Below are positions 22,168-33,959 of a stretch of 46,339 bases of DNA, piece by piece; within the stretch, counting starts at the first letter, position 1; the number at the start of each line of letters is the position of its first letter. The DNA is from Scenedesmus sp. ARA3 (Eukaryota; Chlorophyta; Chlorophyceae; Sphaeropleales; Scenedesmaceae), in assembly GCA_004335835.1 (NCBI GenBank), contig RWJK01000438.1, positions 1 to 46,339 of the forward strand, in the 5' to 3' direction. The notes under the pieces are model-generated. The model saw nothing but the letters and a program-made list of their open reading frames with translations. It was not told where the DNA came from and did no database searches. Both the position numbers and the translations under genes were made by a program.

Positions 22168-25100
22168 GCAGGGCTGCTGCTGTCGGCCCCATCACGGGCC
22201 TGGGCAGTAGCTGCTGGTGGACCTGCTGATAGATCACCTACCAGCTCTGCCCGCTGCTGCTGCTGCTGTGGTGGCGCCTCAGCTGTGCGAGCAGCAGCAG
22301 CAGCCTTGCCGTGGTGGCTGCTCTTGCCGCCGTCCTCGCGCAGCTCCACGCAGGCCTCAAAGCTGGGGATGCGCCGCAGCAGCTGCTGCGGCTTGCGCCC
22401 AGCAGCGCGGCCCTCACGTTGCGCTTGCGCGTCGAGCCGCTGCACGCCACGCAATATGGTGTAGTGCAGCAGCAGCAGTTGCAGGGGCGGCAAGCAGGAT
22501 GTTGTTCATGCAGCAAATGCTCGCAATCGAGTCTTCCTTGTCACACATGCAGGGACAGCAGCAGCTGCCTGCCCTGTGCCTGGCATGGTTCAGCCACCGC
22601 AGCCGCTGCTTGGCGCAGACGCCTTGTCACCTATGCATGGTTGCCCGCAGCACTACAGTGGGCATGGCGCCGCCGCTACCGTTGCTGCTCGGCGCAGCGC
22701 TGATGACCCGGGGTCATCTTATATGCAGAGAGAGCCGCTCACCTCTGCTTCTGCCAGCAGCGCCGCCACCCTGCATCGCCAGCAGATGTGGCGCTGCAGC
22801 AGGCACAGCGCCAGGCTGCCCAGCAGCACAGACAGCGCGATCATGAGCCCGCTGTGGCTGGGGGCCCCGCAGCCGCCGCCAGGGTTGCAGGCGGCGCCCA
22901 GGCTGGTGTTGCGCGCTGACAGCTGCAGGCGGCAGCAGCAGCAGCGGCACAGTGAGCGCGGAGGGCCGAGCTGTGCGGAAAGCATATACTTACAGCCTTG
23001 GTACAGCCCTAAGAATAAGGATGGTGGCTCAGCACGTATTTTCATCATTGACACTTTCTCGCAAGCTTCTGTTCTGGCAACAACTGTGTGCATGTCTAAT
23101 GTCTTGTTGCTGTCGTTGCGCGCGGCGCACCTTTGCATGCAGCAGCGGGATGCCCCCACACATGGCGCAGTTGTCGCTCAGCAGCAGCACCTTGAGGCTG
23201 CCCAGGCTGCTCCAGCTCACAGGAATGCCCCTGCACGACACATGCAGCGCAACACTGCAGCCTGGCAGCCCGGTCCAACTCGATGCTTGGGATAACAGCA
23301 CAGCGTATGCGCAACAATGCAGTGGGCTAGGGAAGCAGGTGCTCAAAAGATAGTCTGGTACCTTCTCCATCTGCTAGCTGAGCCAGGTGCCGCTAGCAAG
23401 CAGTGAGCAGCCCTGTTGCTGCGCTGCCCTCACCCGCCGAGCTTGTTGCCGCTGAGGTCCATCTGGCTGATGGAGCTGAACTCGCCCCACGTCCATGGCA
23501 GGTAGCCGGTCTGCAGCAGCAGCCGCAAGCAGCAGTAGGCGGCAACCAGCAAGCAGCAGGCAGCAAGATCAGCGAGCAACGAGTTGCCTGTTGACATGGC
23601 GACAGCACGGTTGGCGTCCTGTGATGATCAGCTGCTGTGCACGGACATCAGCAGAGAAGTGCACATACAGCTGAGCATTAATGACTCTCATGCAGATGTT
23701 GCACCATTGCTGCCAAGCGTGTCTGCATCTACTTGTTTTTGTGGTCAGCCAGCCAGCCAGGTGTGCTGCTCACCAGCTGGTTGTATGACAGGTCCAGGTC
23801 TGTCAACTGCAGGCAGCACAGCAGCAGCAGGAGCGATTACCGCAGTGCGCTTGTACAAGTGTCTGGGGAGTGCAAGCAAGACTGTGACAGCAGCGCTGAC
23901 ATCACAGCAGAGCACCCCTGTGCACCGGGTGCCGCTGCAGCCCGCAACTGTTGTCACGCATCAAGTTGACCGCTCACGCAGCCAACCGTGTGCGTGTACA
24001 TGCGGGTAATGTTTATTCCGGGGTGATTGGGCGCACCTGTGGCAGCCCCGCGCCCCACTGCGGGGGCAGCGTTGAGCTGATGCTGTTGCCGTGCAGGTCC
24101 AGCTGCTGCAGGCTGGACCAGCCCTCACCAGGAGGCAGGCTGCAGCACAGCCCGCCACCAGCAGCAGCAGCAGCAGGGCAGCAGCACCACGGCAGGAACA
24201 CAAAAGTTGACGGATTGGTGGGACAGGAGTGATGAAGTTAGATTTGATTGTGACTTAGAGCAACGCGTCAGGCGCACGTAGGCAGGGAAAGCTGCCTGGG
24301 GTGCAAGGATACTCAAGCACTGCTGTGAAAAGTGCTGGCCCCAGCCGGTTGGTGTGCGACTGTGCCCGGTCAACCAGCACGGCGTGATGCAGCTCCTGAA
24401 CAAATCACTGCTGATGTGCACAAGCGCTCATCCAATCGAGCATTTTGCCCAAACAATCCAGCCGAGCATGCTGCCCCAGCACTGGTGACGACAAGCCCAG
24501 CACATATGCGGCTGCATCAGTGCACGTTGCACGCTTGCAACCGTGCACTGCGTGGCTGCGCAGTGCACGTGTACACGCACTGGCGTCGCCGCAGGCCACG
24601 CACCTGCCGGTGAGCGCGTTGTCGCGCAGGCACAGCACCTGCAGCGCGGTGAGGGCGCCGAGTGATGCTGGCAGGCGGCCATGGATGCGGTTGACGCACG
24701 GGTGGCGCTCGCCACACGCCAGGCGCCTGCATAGGCAGCACACACGGCAGGCACACGAGCACAGATGCTGCTGCATGGGAGAAGGCAACTTGCGCTGAGC
24801 GCGTCGGTGAACGCTGCTGTTTGTGCTCATGAGCTGCTGCAGTTTTGAATCGACTAAGGTAAAGCACCATGTGGCAAACTGCTGGCTAACCAACAAGCTG
24901 CATTACAGCATACAGCATACAGCAACATTTGAAAGCAGGACAACACTCGTGTCTCGTGATAACTGCAAAGGGGTGCGCGCCTGCGCCATATGCTTCTGCT
25001 CACACTGAGGTCACTCGTCCGTTCTGGCATGCCACCCCTTCCCAGGCACATTCAGGAACACCCAAGCCCTGCTGTGTGCTGCAATTGGGGCTGCCGCATG

Positions 25101-25424
25101 GCTCCAGGCTGCTGCTGCTGCTGGTCCAGCCAGCCAGGGACACGTTGCTTGCCTTGACAAGCGCCCTGAGGGGCTGCAGGGCGGCAACTGCATGAAAGGC
25201 AGTGACATCGATGATGGTGTCGGCTTTGGTGCAGTTACAAACTGTGCCGGGACTGCTCCTTCATCCTTCAAGAGCAGCAGCAGTGGGCAGCAGCAGTAGT
25301 GCCAGACCAGCATCATCTTACCGTCTGTGGCATACTCTGCTGGTGCATGGACATAGTGTGCAGCTCCAGCAGCGAGGTAGCCGCCGAAACAACTAAGTAA
25401 TAGGATAATTCCTTCCGCGTGCAT
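21729..25424 (-). CDS. Membrane-anchored leucine-rich-repeat receptor-like protein with poly-Gln tail
   Basis: Nine minus-strand exons keep phase: 25322-25424, 25004-25187, 24604-24726, 24037-24139, 23774-23806, 23434-23510, 23131-23230, 22743-22922, 21729-22439 (537 residues). The start gives a signal peptide (GIILLLSCFGGYLAAG). Next is an LRR N-cap (VAALQPLRALVKA, then ECAWEGVACQNGRVTSV), then about five LRRs (LGALTALQVLCLRDNALTG, WSSLQQLDLHGNSISS, LTDLDLSYNQL, SSISQMDLSGNKLGG, LGSLKVLLLSDN). A Cys-pair cap, a transmembrane helix (about 266-284, GLMIALSVLLGSLALCLL) and a cytosolic tail with a 15-Gln run (about 390-407) follow. Expected location is the plasma or endomembrane, LRRs outside. 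There is no kinase domain, so signalling would need a partner. One exon is only 33 nt. The architecture is clear from motifs; the ligand is unknown. Confidence 0.87.
22125..22166 (+). repeat. (CTG)14 run coding poly-Gln in the LRR protein
   Basis: Fourteen CTG units on the plus strand, read as CAG (Gln) on the minus strand in the last exon of the LRR gene; an adjacent TTG (CAA) adds a fifteenth Gln. Confidence 0.97.
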
Positions 25425-27478
25425 GTATTACGACACCGGTGTACTTCCGCCACTGTGTCTCAAGCGCGTCGAGCTAGATACTAGATATGTGCAAATAGTT
25501 TCGTCGTTTTCTGCTAGACAGTTGTCAACAGATATGACCATGGAAGGCACGTGAAGATCAGCCTGCCCGGCGGAAGTCGCCAGGATTCGTTTTCGTAATG
25601 GGCGCGCATCTATCGGAATACCACTTACGCTGCCGCAAGTTGAAATCACATGCGAACTCGACAGAATTCGAGGCAGCGACCTTTCATCAGGTACGTCCCG
25701 CACCCCCAGGGGATTTGGCATATGAACACTGTTCCAGGGCCTAGGCTGCAGCTGCAGCGAGTTGGGCAGCACAACGACTGTGTTTGGGTATATTTCAGCT
25801 TGAAGTTAATTTATCTACATTGTCATGCTGTCTGTGCACCAGTGTCACTTCAAAAAGCTGTCTGCCTTCATGAAGACTTACCTTGGCCTATAGGCCGCCT
25901 ATAGGGGCCGCCTGGGGCCCAGCTAGGCCTGCTGATCATCAGCAGTCATGATGACACTTCTGTGTATGATATGCGGTGCCGTTGAGTATGAACACAGAAA
26001 TAATATGCATCTATCGGCATGCAGCAGGCCAGCAAGACATTCTATCAGGATAGCAAAACGACAGGTTTGTCGTGACACCGAAATGGTGGTATCTGTGCGC
26101 CGCAGTGCGCAGCCCTTCAGGGTCGCACGATTGACGCAGTGGACCATGAAAGTGCTTCTTTCTGCTCCAGCTGCTGACAGGACAGGGTTGACCTATCTGC
26201 AGTGGAAGGGGATTGACCCATCTGCAGCACTACTGCCGCTGAAAGGCTGGCATAGGCGAGCTGGGGGTGTGCGTCCAGAATAGGTTCGGCTGTGTGTCCA
26301 GCCATGCGCCATGTTTGCCGCGTACGCCTGCTTGCTGTTATAACTGCGTAGGGACCGGGCGCAGTTTGGCTACGGCTAGCCTTGCTGAAAGTGGTGCACC
26401 TGTCCATTGTAGCTTGACCATGGCCCTACGCGGCATTGAAGCAAGGCTTTTGGCCAGCGTGTCTGTTGTGTGAGCGCCAGAGCGGCTTGGTACCCACCCC
26501 TCGCCACCCTGGCCTTGCACAGCTCCAGAGCACCCCGGACAAAAACACCTGAGCGCGACAACCTGGCTACCGGCAACGTCCAGTGCCAGAGCTCCCTCAC
26601 TCGCTGTCAGCCTGGTAGGCTGTACTGCGGCCTGGTGACCGTCATCAGCGGCCTGGTGAGGTGACCTCAGGCGTAATGTAAGGAAACGCGCGTTGGCATA
26701 CAAGCAGGCTAGCTGATTCACTAGCGACAGTGACAGATCCTACTGTGTCAAAGTTGGTCACCAATGACTGGCCACCATGTCCAGGTCATGATGCAAGGTT
26801 GTGACGGTGTCCGACGGACGGTCCTGCAGCACACGGATGCCATCATGGCATGCGTTGACTGAACCCTCAAGGAGCTATCTTGCTGTTCCCATCAAAACCA
26901 GGGGCATGTACTATGTGTATGTGGTGGTTGCTCTGCACTCATTGTGCTGCATGTGCGCTGGCGGCAAAACATTGCCAATGTTAGGTACGGTACCAAGCAC
27001 CTGCGAGCCTTAAGGCTAAGCTTAGCTGCAGGAGGTAGGCGCGCCTGTTGTTTGTTGGTGACTGATGCACAAGGTTAGATGTGCCAGAATCACTGCAGCC
27101 ACGATTACGCTGCATTGCTGGATGAGTTGTGCAGATGCCATGCAGGTGCATTCAAACCTTGTCATTGGGGTGTTGCATCGTCGCTTGGCATGAGTGCTTG
27201 GCTTGGTCGTGTTTTGGCTTACCTGCAAGTATTTCTGCATAGTTGTTAATATTTCATTACCTGATCCCTGCAACGGACTACTCCACCGCGTGCTGGGAGC
27301 ATATACACCGGTATCGGACACGAACCACGGAGTCTGTTGACCTGCACGCTGCTTTCTGAGGTTACTATGAAACTTGTGGGCGACTACGCACGCTGATGTA
27401 CCTCTGAGCTGTCGTTGCAGCTGTCGGTTGCGTGTCTACTGCACCCTCGTTCCGTGTGGAGGGCTTGGTTTGAGCCAC
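25425..27478. other. Intergenic region between the divergent LRR and kinase genes
   Basis: About 2 kb holding the promoters of both genes. A short GC-rich repeat with CCTATAGG-like units lies at about 25885-25920. Open frames on both strands are unremarkable. I see no other feature. Confidence 0.45.
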
Positions 27479-30400
27479 ATGCAAATGCAGCAGGGGCTGG
27501 CGGGGACGCAGATGCTGGGCATAAGAGCGCTCCCGAGCCTGCTGCATGTTGCTGCAGCCCAGCAGCATGCCCTGGCTGCTGCTACTGCTGCTGTCCACCA
27601 CCAACAGCAGTACCAGCAGCCATGGCAGCAGCAGTGCCTGCGCAGCCGCTGCGTGTGTGCTGCGGCTGCCCTTGCTGAGCCGCTGCTGGAGCAGCAGGCA
27701 GCTGACCCCTACAAGCCCTTCTTCAGCAGCAGGGCCAAGATAGCGGAGGCATGCGTGCCATGGCTCAAGCAGTCGCGCACACGGTGCGTGCGTTGTTCGT
27801 GTTGCGTGCAGCTGCATACACTTCCGCCAGCCCCAGCTGCATGGCAGGAACTTCAGACGTGGCATGTACACGAAGCATACAAAGTTCACCACATGTGGTA
27901 GCACATGCTACCGTGCTTGCCAGCTGCCACTGCGTGCACATGAACAGCGAGCTGACCATCACGTTGCCTCCCCCCCCCGCGGGTTGCCGTAGCAGCCGCA
28001 TGCAGCCTATTACTTGCAGCTGTTTGCTGCTGCCCAGCCGTGGGACCCCTCAGTACCGTGGTTGCCCCCTCAGCCAGGGCCGCCTCTGACACCACTGCTG
28101 CCGCACTGCCCTTGCAGCTCCAACCTGCACAAGAACTTTGCGTTTGAGGAGCTGTACGAAGGCGACCTCAGCAGTGTGCTGATCGCCACCTGCCGCGCCA
28201 ACAGTGAGAAGGTGGTGGTCAAGGCCTTCAAGCGGGACGCGCTGGAGCGCCGCCTGGACCTGCAGCAGAAGGTGAGGGGNNNNNNNNNNNNNNNNNNNNN
28301 NNNNNNNNNNNNNNNNNNNGCGGGCAGCAGCTGGCAGTGTTTGAGTTGCAGGAAAGACATTACATTGCCAGCTGGCAGCAGCTGGCATACAGCACACTGC
28401 CAGCACACTGGAAGCAGCTCAGCTGAGCAGCAGGCAGCGCGGCAGCACCTACCGTTAGGTGATAGCACAAGCAGCGGAGTTGCAAGCGGCGACAGACCAG
28501 CTAGCAATGCAGTGCTGTGTTGTGCTGCTGTCAACAGACCGAGCAGACCTCTCTTGCTGAGCCAAGCAGCTGGGTGGGTGGTGGCAACAGAGCAGTGCGG
28601 GGACCTTGCAAGCATGCGGCATCAGTGCATGGGGCATCAGCGCATGCGGCATCGGTTGACGCCGGCTGCGGCACGTCCGTCTGCAAAGGAAGCATCATCC
28701 TCTGTGTTGCCACCGCAGCAGCGCCCATAGGAGGCTCACATCAAGCGGTGCTGCGCAGCTAGCTGCCCTGCGCTGCACCATTGTCACCCCGCAGCTCCGT
28801 TGCTGAACATCACTGTGCTGTGCCCCGCCCTGCACCACCCACCCCCACCCACCCCAGGTGAAGCAGGAGTGGGAGGTGCACGCCAGCCTGAGCCACCCCA
28901 ACATCATCTCCGCCTACCTGGGCATGGAGGACGCCACGGGCGTGAAGCTGTTCATGGAGTACGCGGGAGACAGCGACGCCTACAGCTACATCAACGCCAA
29001 GCAGCGCCTGTGCCTGCGCGAGGACGATGCGCGGCAGCTGGTGGCAGACGTGCTCACAGCGCTGCAGTACATGCACAGCCAGGTGCGTGGTGGGCAGCAG
29101 CAGCGCAGTGCAGCCGGTGGGTGCGGGGGAGCGCGCGGCGCTGGCTGGGGTGATGGCCACTCAGCAGCAGCAGCACTGCTGCAGGGATGGGTCGCAATGT
29201 CAGTGCTGGGCTGTGGCAGAGTGCTCCACGGCATCAACAGGCGGCGGCGCCGGCGCTGCAGGTTCCTGGGCAGGCATCCTTCTTGTGGCTCCATGCCCTT
29301 GTGGCTGTGTCCTTGATGTACTGCTTCGCCTCTCGACATGATACACGCACGATAGCCCTGTCTAGCTGAGTTCCTTCCTGATCAAGCATTTTCGTTGCGC
29401 TCCCCCCTTCTCTATTTCCGCGGCTGCGGCCAGGGCATCGTGCACCGCGACATCAAGAGCGAGAACGTGTTCCGCACCGCCAGCGGTGTGTGGAAGCTGG
29501 GCGACTTTGGCAGCAGCCTGCGTGTGGGTGATGAGCGGCTGCTGGCGCGGCAGGTGCTCAAGCTGGAGGGCACCTTCAGCTTTGCGGCCCCGGAGTACAT
29601 CTCCATCTGGAGCGCCTTCACCAAGGCCCAGCTCACGGCAGCCACCTCGTTCAAGGTGGGCGTGTTTGTGGGTTGGGGTGGGAGCAGTGCAAGGGGCAGG
29701 AGGCTAGCTGCAATTGGGCTTGTGTGGGCATGTCAGCCACACTGTGGGCTTGAAGTGAACCTGCCTCTGGGTGTGCAGTTTCGAGTACGCAGTTCTTGTG
29801 TGAATTCAACTGCAGGTCCTGCTGAACACCACAGCTCTGGCTGGTACGCGTTTCAATTTGCAGCAGCAGCAGCAGGAGGAGCAGCAAGGCGCTGTGTTGC
29901 TGGCTGGCCATGCAGCAGTCCTCGTGTCTGTATAGACAGGATGAGGTGCCGCATGCTGCTGTTCACGTGCACATGGAAACATGCTCCCTGCACACTGGCT
30001 ACATGCCGGCAAGCCAGAGCGCGCAGTCTCGTGGTTACACCTGTGCCTCTCTGTGCTAGTCGCCAACACCATCTACCAGGCAAACATCGCTGTGCGTCAT
30101 TGATTGCTGCCTGCTGCAGCTTGACAGTTGGAGCGTGGGCGCGCTGGCGTACGACGTGCTGTGTGGGCGCGCGCCCTTTGCTGAGCGTGAGGACATCAGC
30201 AGGGACGATGAGAAGTACGCCATACTCAACAAGGTGCGCGGCGGCGCGCGGCGCGGCGCTGCGGCGCCTTGCCAGTTTGTTGGCACTAGTTTGTTGGGTT
30301 GCAACAACACAGTTCATGCAAAGGCGCTATCGTATCCTGCATGTGACAGCGCACAGCGAACTTGGCATACGCCTGTTGCCAGGCTGGCAGGCAGCAAGAG

Positions 30401-30841
30401 CAGCTGCTGACCGTGTTGGTGGCTACAGTCTCGTGCTGCGGGTTGCTGTACGTGATCAGCTGTGCAGGCGCGCAGTCTAAATGGCTGCGTGTTGGGGCTG
30501 ATCAGGCCCTCAGCAGCATGCAGCAGGCTGGGCCGCCAGGATCAGGCTGCCTGACACCACAAGTGAGTGCTCGCTTTGCATCTGCGTGGCCACACTTTGC
30601 ATGACGACGCTATGTTTTGTGTGTCCCCCTGCCTGCTGCATCCGTGCTGCAGGAGCCGTCCTACCCTGGCGGGCTGTCCTACGAGGCTGTCAGCTTCATG
30701 ATGCAGGCGCTGGAGAAGAACAGGCAGAAGCGGCCGTCCATCGCGCAGCTGCAGGCGCACCCCTGGTTTGATGGGCTGGCCAAGCAGCAGCAGCAGCAGG
30801 TGCCACAGGGACGGCAGCGTGGCTGTAGCTGTGGCGCATGA
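27479..30841 (+). CDS. Serine/threonine protein kinase
   Basis: Six exons keep phase: 27479-27783, 28118-28271, 28858-29082, 29434-29655, 30120-30233, 30653-30841 (402 residues). The N-terminal ~100 residues are Ala/Gln-rich. The kinase domain follows: ATP-binding Lys at about 137 in VVVKAF, a likely helix-C Glu at about 157, the catalytic loop HRDIKSEN (Asp about 234), the metal-binding DFG (Asp about 252), APE at about 280-282, and DSWSVGALAYDVL (Asp about 304). Sub-domain XI RQKRPSIAQLQAHPWF comes near the end. The glycine loop is weak: LYEGDLSSV has one Gly where GxGxxG is usual. The catalytic residues are intact, so activity is plausible. The HPWF ending is common in Aurora-, Polo- and CAMK-like kinases, but I cannot place the subfamily. 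The start is the first ATG in the frame and may not be the true one. A donor-like GT near 30801 leaves the end slightly open. Intron 2 contains an assembly gap. Confidence 0.85.
28280..28319. other. Assembly gap (40 N)
   Basis: Unknown bases in kinase intron 2, starting 8 nt after the donor of exon 2. The downstream flank contains repeated GCAGCTGGCA-type sequence and a threefold ~15-bp repeat (CATGCGGCATCAG) near 28613-28655. Confidence 1.
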
Positions 30842-32487
30842 CCAGTGCTACTTCTGTGTCATGATGTATTGCAGCTTTGTTTACTAGTGTACATCAGTTG
30901 ATGGACGGCACGCCACCAGTGCTTGCTGTCATAGTCACAGCATTGGCATGTCTGCCAAGTTTAGGAATTTGTTTTGGGACCGTTTACTGTTGGGATGCAT
31001 TGGCCGCACATGTCATTCTGCGGCCCAACACCATCACAGCTGTAGTGTGTACTTCGCTGCTTACATTTGCATTGTACTTGGATAGCGGTGTGGGTGCTGC
31101 CAGTGTATGCTGGCATGCGCCAAATCAAGAAGACGGCCTGCGTCCGCCTGCACGTAGTGTTTGTTGTTGTGTGAGCAAGCGCGTAGCGCAGGTGTTGGAA
31201 GCCACGCTGAGCCCGGCACGATGCAGGTGCACGTATGTTCTGCACCAGCAATGTGAGCACTTCACGTAGCAACGCTTGTGGTTGACATGCATGTCTACGT
31301 CGAGTGGTGCAGTCATTGCAATTGCAGTGTAGGTAGCATGCGTGCCTCTGGCAGCTGACATGGATGTAGCAGGGTGGTGGTGCGCTGCCGATTCAACACC
31401 TGTGGCTGGTGCTGCAGCAGCTACAGTCCCGTGCAGTGTTTGCATCAGTGCGTTGGCTGGTGCGGTCAGGCATGGTTGCAGTTGCGATGGTGGCGTGCAG
31501 CTACGGTGCAGCTGAAACATCCTTCAAGCGCCACATGCAGTGGATTTCAATCTTTGCCATCATATTAGCATGGTGTTGCTCATCTGGTGGATGATGTGGC
31601 ATTGCCGCCAGTGCATCATGCACTGCACCTTCATGATGCAAGCTATGGTTGTGGATCAGTGCCTGGCGTACACTGGCCTGTGGGCCGAGCAGCAGCATGC
31701 ACAGCATGACAAGCAGGCTGCTCAAGTCCTCTCTCTGCTCATGATCATGAGCAGACTGACTGATCAGTCAGATTAGCGGTTCATCACTGGTGGGGTCGAG
31801 TGCTGTGAGTCAGCAGTATGTACACTGTTACCAACAAGTTCGCTCTCAGAGGCTGCAGCCACGATCACTGTACAAGACCGAATAACATCAGTCAAACAAG
31901 TGACTTATGCCGGCACCCTCGCAGTATGCAAGCCTTGCTGTAGGCCTGAAATCAACACAACAGCTTGAGCAGGCCACGGTGGTAAATACACACCAGAAAG
32001 CTGGCTGAACTGCTGGTGAGACATCTGCAGCACACAAATTGGTTTGTATATGCACAATGACAGGGCAGCAGTGTGTTGCCCGACAACAACGCACTGACCC
32101 AACCATACGCGTGTGGCTAGCGCCCTGGCTCCCTAGATCTTCACCAGAGGCAATCACCGCCAGCCACATCACATATCAGCACAGTCACGTGTCATGCTTG
32201 CAGCCCCTCAAATCAGTGCCACGTCATTCATTCACAACACATCTTCAGTGCAGCAGAGTGCCTGGGCACACACTGACAGCAAACCCTGCTGATGCACACA
32301 CTAGCGCCACATCAAGGGCCTTGGCAGCCAAAGCCTGGCACTGCCACTGGCACTGCCACCATGCTCTTGGCCCCTGCACTACATCTCATCGCCGTCCTAA
32401 CTACAGCCTGTGCACCTCTCCCGTTTATACCACCAGCTATCACTCCTGCACAGTTGTGCTGCTGCTGCAGCTGCCGCTGCGCCGCGT
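30842..32487. other. Intergenic region, convergent gene ends
   Basis: About 1.6 kb between the kinase and the minus-strand Cys-rich gene, so both 3' UTRs should fall here. Composition is GT-rich on the left and CA-rich on the right, as expected if it is largely transcribed UTR from both sides. I see no gene. Confidence 0.45.
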
Positions 32488-33361
32488 TTACTTGCCCTGG
32501 GCGCGCAGGAAGGCGGTGATGCAGGTGTTCACCTCCTTGATGCCCTGGCCGGCCCTGCAGGCCTGGGGCAGGGGGGAGCCGGGCGCACAGGTCTTGGCAG
32601 CAGTCTGGCAGGCGTTGCACATGTTCTGGCACTGGGTCTTCATGGCGGGGGTGTTGAAGGCCCTGTTCATGGAGCCAGCGCATGTGCACAGCAGGCTGCA
32701 CGCGTTCTTCACGGTGCCCATCTGCTTTGCTCCATTGCAGTCGTATGTGATCTTGATGTTGCCCGCCTGCTGCAGGTTGCGGCCTGTTCCAGGGAAGAGA
32801 AGGTGGCAGCAGCAGGTGGGGTCAGCGCAACTACAGCGGCAAGACTGGCGTTATGCAGCTGAAGCATATGATTAAGGTTTAAAATATGCGGTTAAACATC
32901 TGCTCGCCCCATGCATCATAGCTTCTGCGATGCCCAGCTGTGGGACCCAGTTTGCATCATCACGGCCAACGGACGATGCGCAGCCACGCTATGACGCGAA
33001 TCGTGCCCTGCACCGCTGCGCAGACTCACCAGTCTCAGCTGCGAAGGCGGACGCCAGCAGCGCGCACAGCACCAGGGCAACCTGCACCAGCAGACACCAA
33101 GCCCTGTCAGTGCCTGGGTGATACTGTCCACAAGAGCACTTTCGAGTGTTGAACAGGCCTCAGACCACAGCGAACTTAAAAACAGCTGCAATCAGCTGCG
33201 ATTGCTGTGTGATCGAAGGCTAACGTGTGCCCGTGCACGGTCACTGCCCCAAGCAGCTGGTGATACCCTTGGCCATTGCCGCAGCGCAGCTTTCCATGGC
33301 CCCCGTCATAGACATTTGTTTGTTTGGAAATAATGATGCTCACCACTGCAGACTTTGCCAT
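32488..33361 (-). CDS. Small secreted ten-cysteine protein
   Basis: Three minus-strand exons keep phase: 33344-33361 (only 18 nt: MAKSAV), 33030-33081, 32488-32783, giving 121 residues. The first two exons together make a classical signal peptide (MAKSAV+VALVLCALLASAFA) with likely cleavage near residue 20. The mature part of about 100 residues has ten Cys, including ACSLLCTC and CQNMCNACQTAAKTC, an even number suggesting up to five disulfides, and ends LRAQGK. No enzyme motif is seen. I do not recognise the family; it could be a cell-wall or extracellular protein. Each intron has clean borders (GTGAGC, GTGAGT donors; CAG acceptors), and the way exon 1 completes the signal peptide supports the model strongly. 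Confidence 0.8.
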
Positions 33362-33759
33362 TTTGATGGTGTTCTGCTGAGGACTGTTTGATCGTTGGCA
33401 AAGGGCTGCTTGTCGCTAAGGTGCCGCTGAGAATGTATAAGTTGGAAGTGATGATGCTGTTGTCCTGTGGTCGGCGGCCTTGCCCTTCATATGAGCGCCG
33501 TTCAAGAGGCCAGGCAAGGTGTGACAGAAGCCCAAAACACCGAGTGATGCTGCGGGAAGCTGACAACAGACTGCAGGGAAGCTTGTTGTATAATTAGAAG
33601 CGCCAGATCCGTTTTTGAATATTAAGTTAATCTGCTACGCGTCTAAACGGTGCAGAGGCCAAACAGGCCTCAGGGTGGAAACTGCACTGCAAACGGGAAA
33701 GTGACCACAAAGGAAGAGCACCTTTTGCTGAAACCCAGCATAATCCTTCATTGCTCTGA

Positions 33760-33784
33760 CCACTGTGGTGGCTGACCACAGTGG
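33760..33784. repeat. Short inverted repeat
   Basis: CCACTGTGGT, a 5-nt spacer (GGCTG), then ACCACAGTGG: a perfect 10-bp stem. A further partial copy (ACCACAGTGGG) follows at once. No role can be assigned. Confidence 0.8.
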
Positions 33785-33959
33785 ACCACAGTGGGCATCA
33801 GTGGCCGCCAGCATCTGTTTGCTGCGTGCCAGCTGATTTTTGGCGAGCGTGTTTTAATGATCAGGCTGCAAGACCTGCAGGCAGACATAGCAGAGCGCCT
33901 CGTTTTTGCAAGCTGTTGGCAGAGATTTTGCATATAGCTGTATGAAAGCCGGCAGTTGG

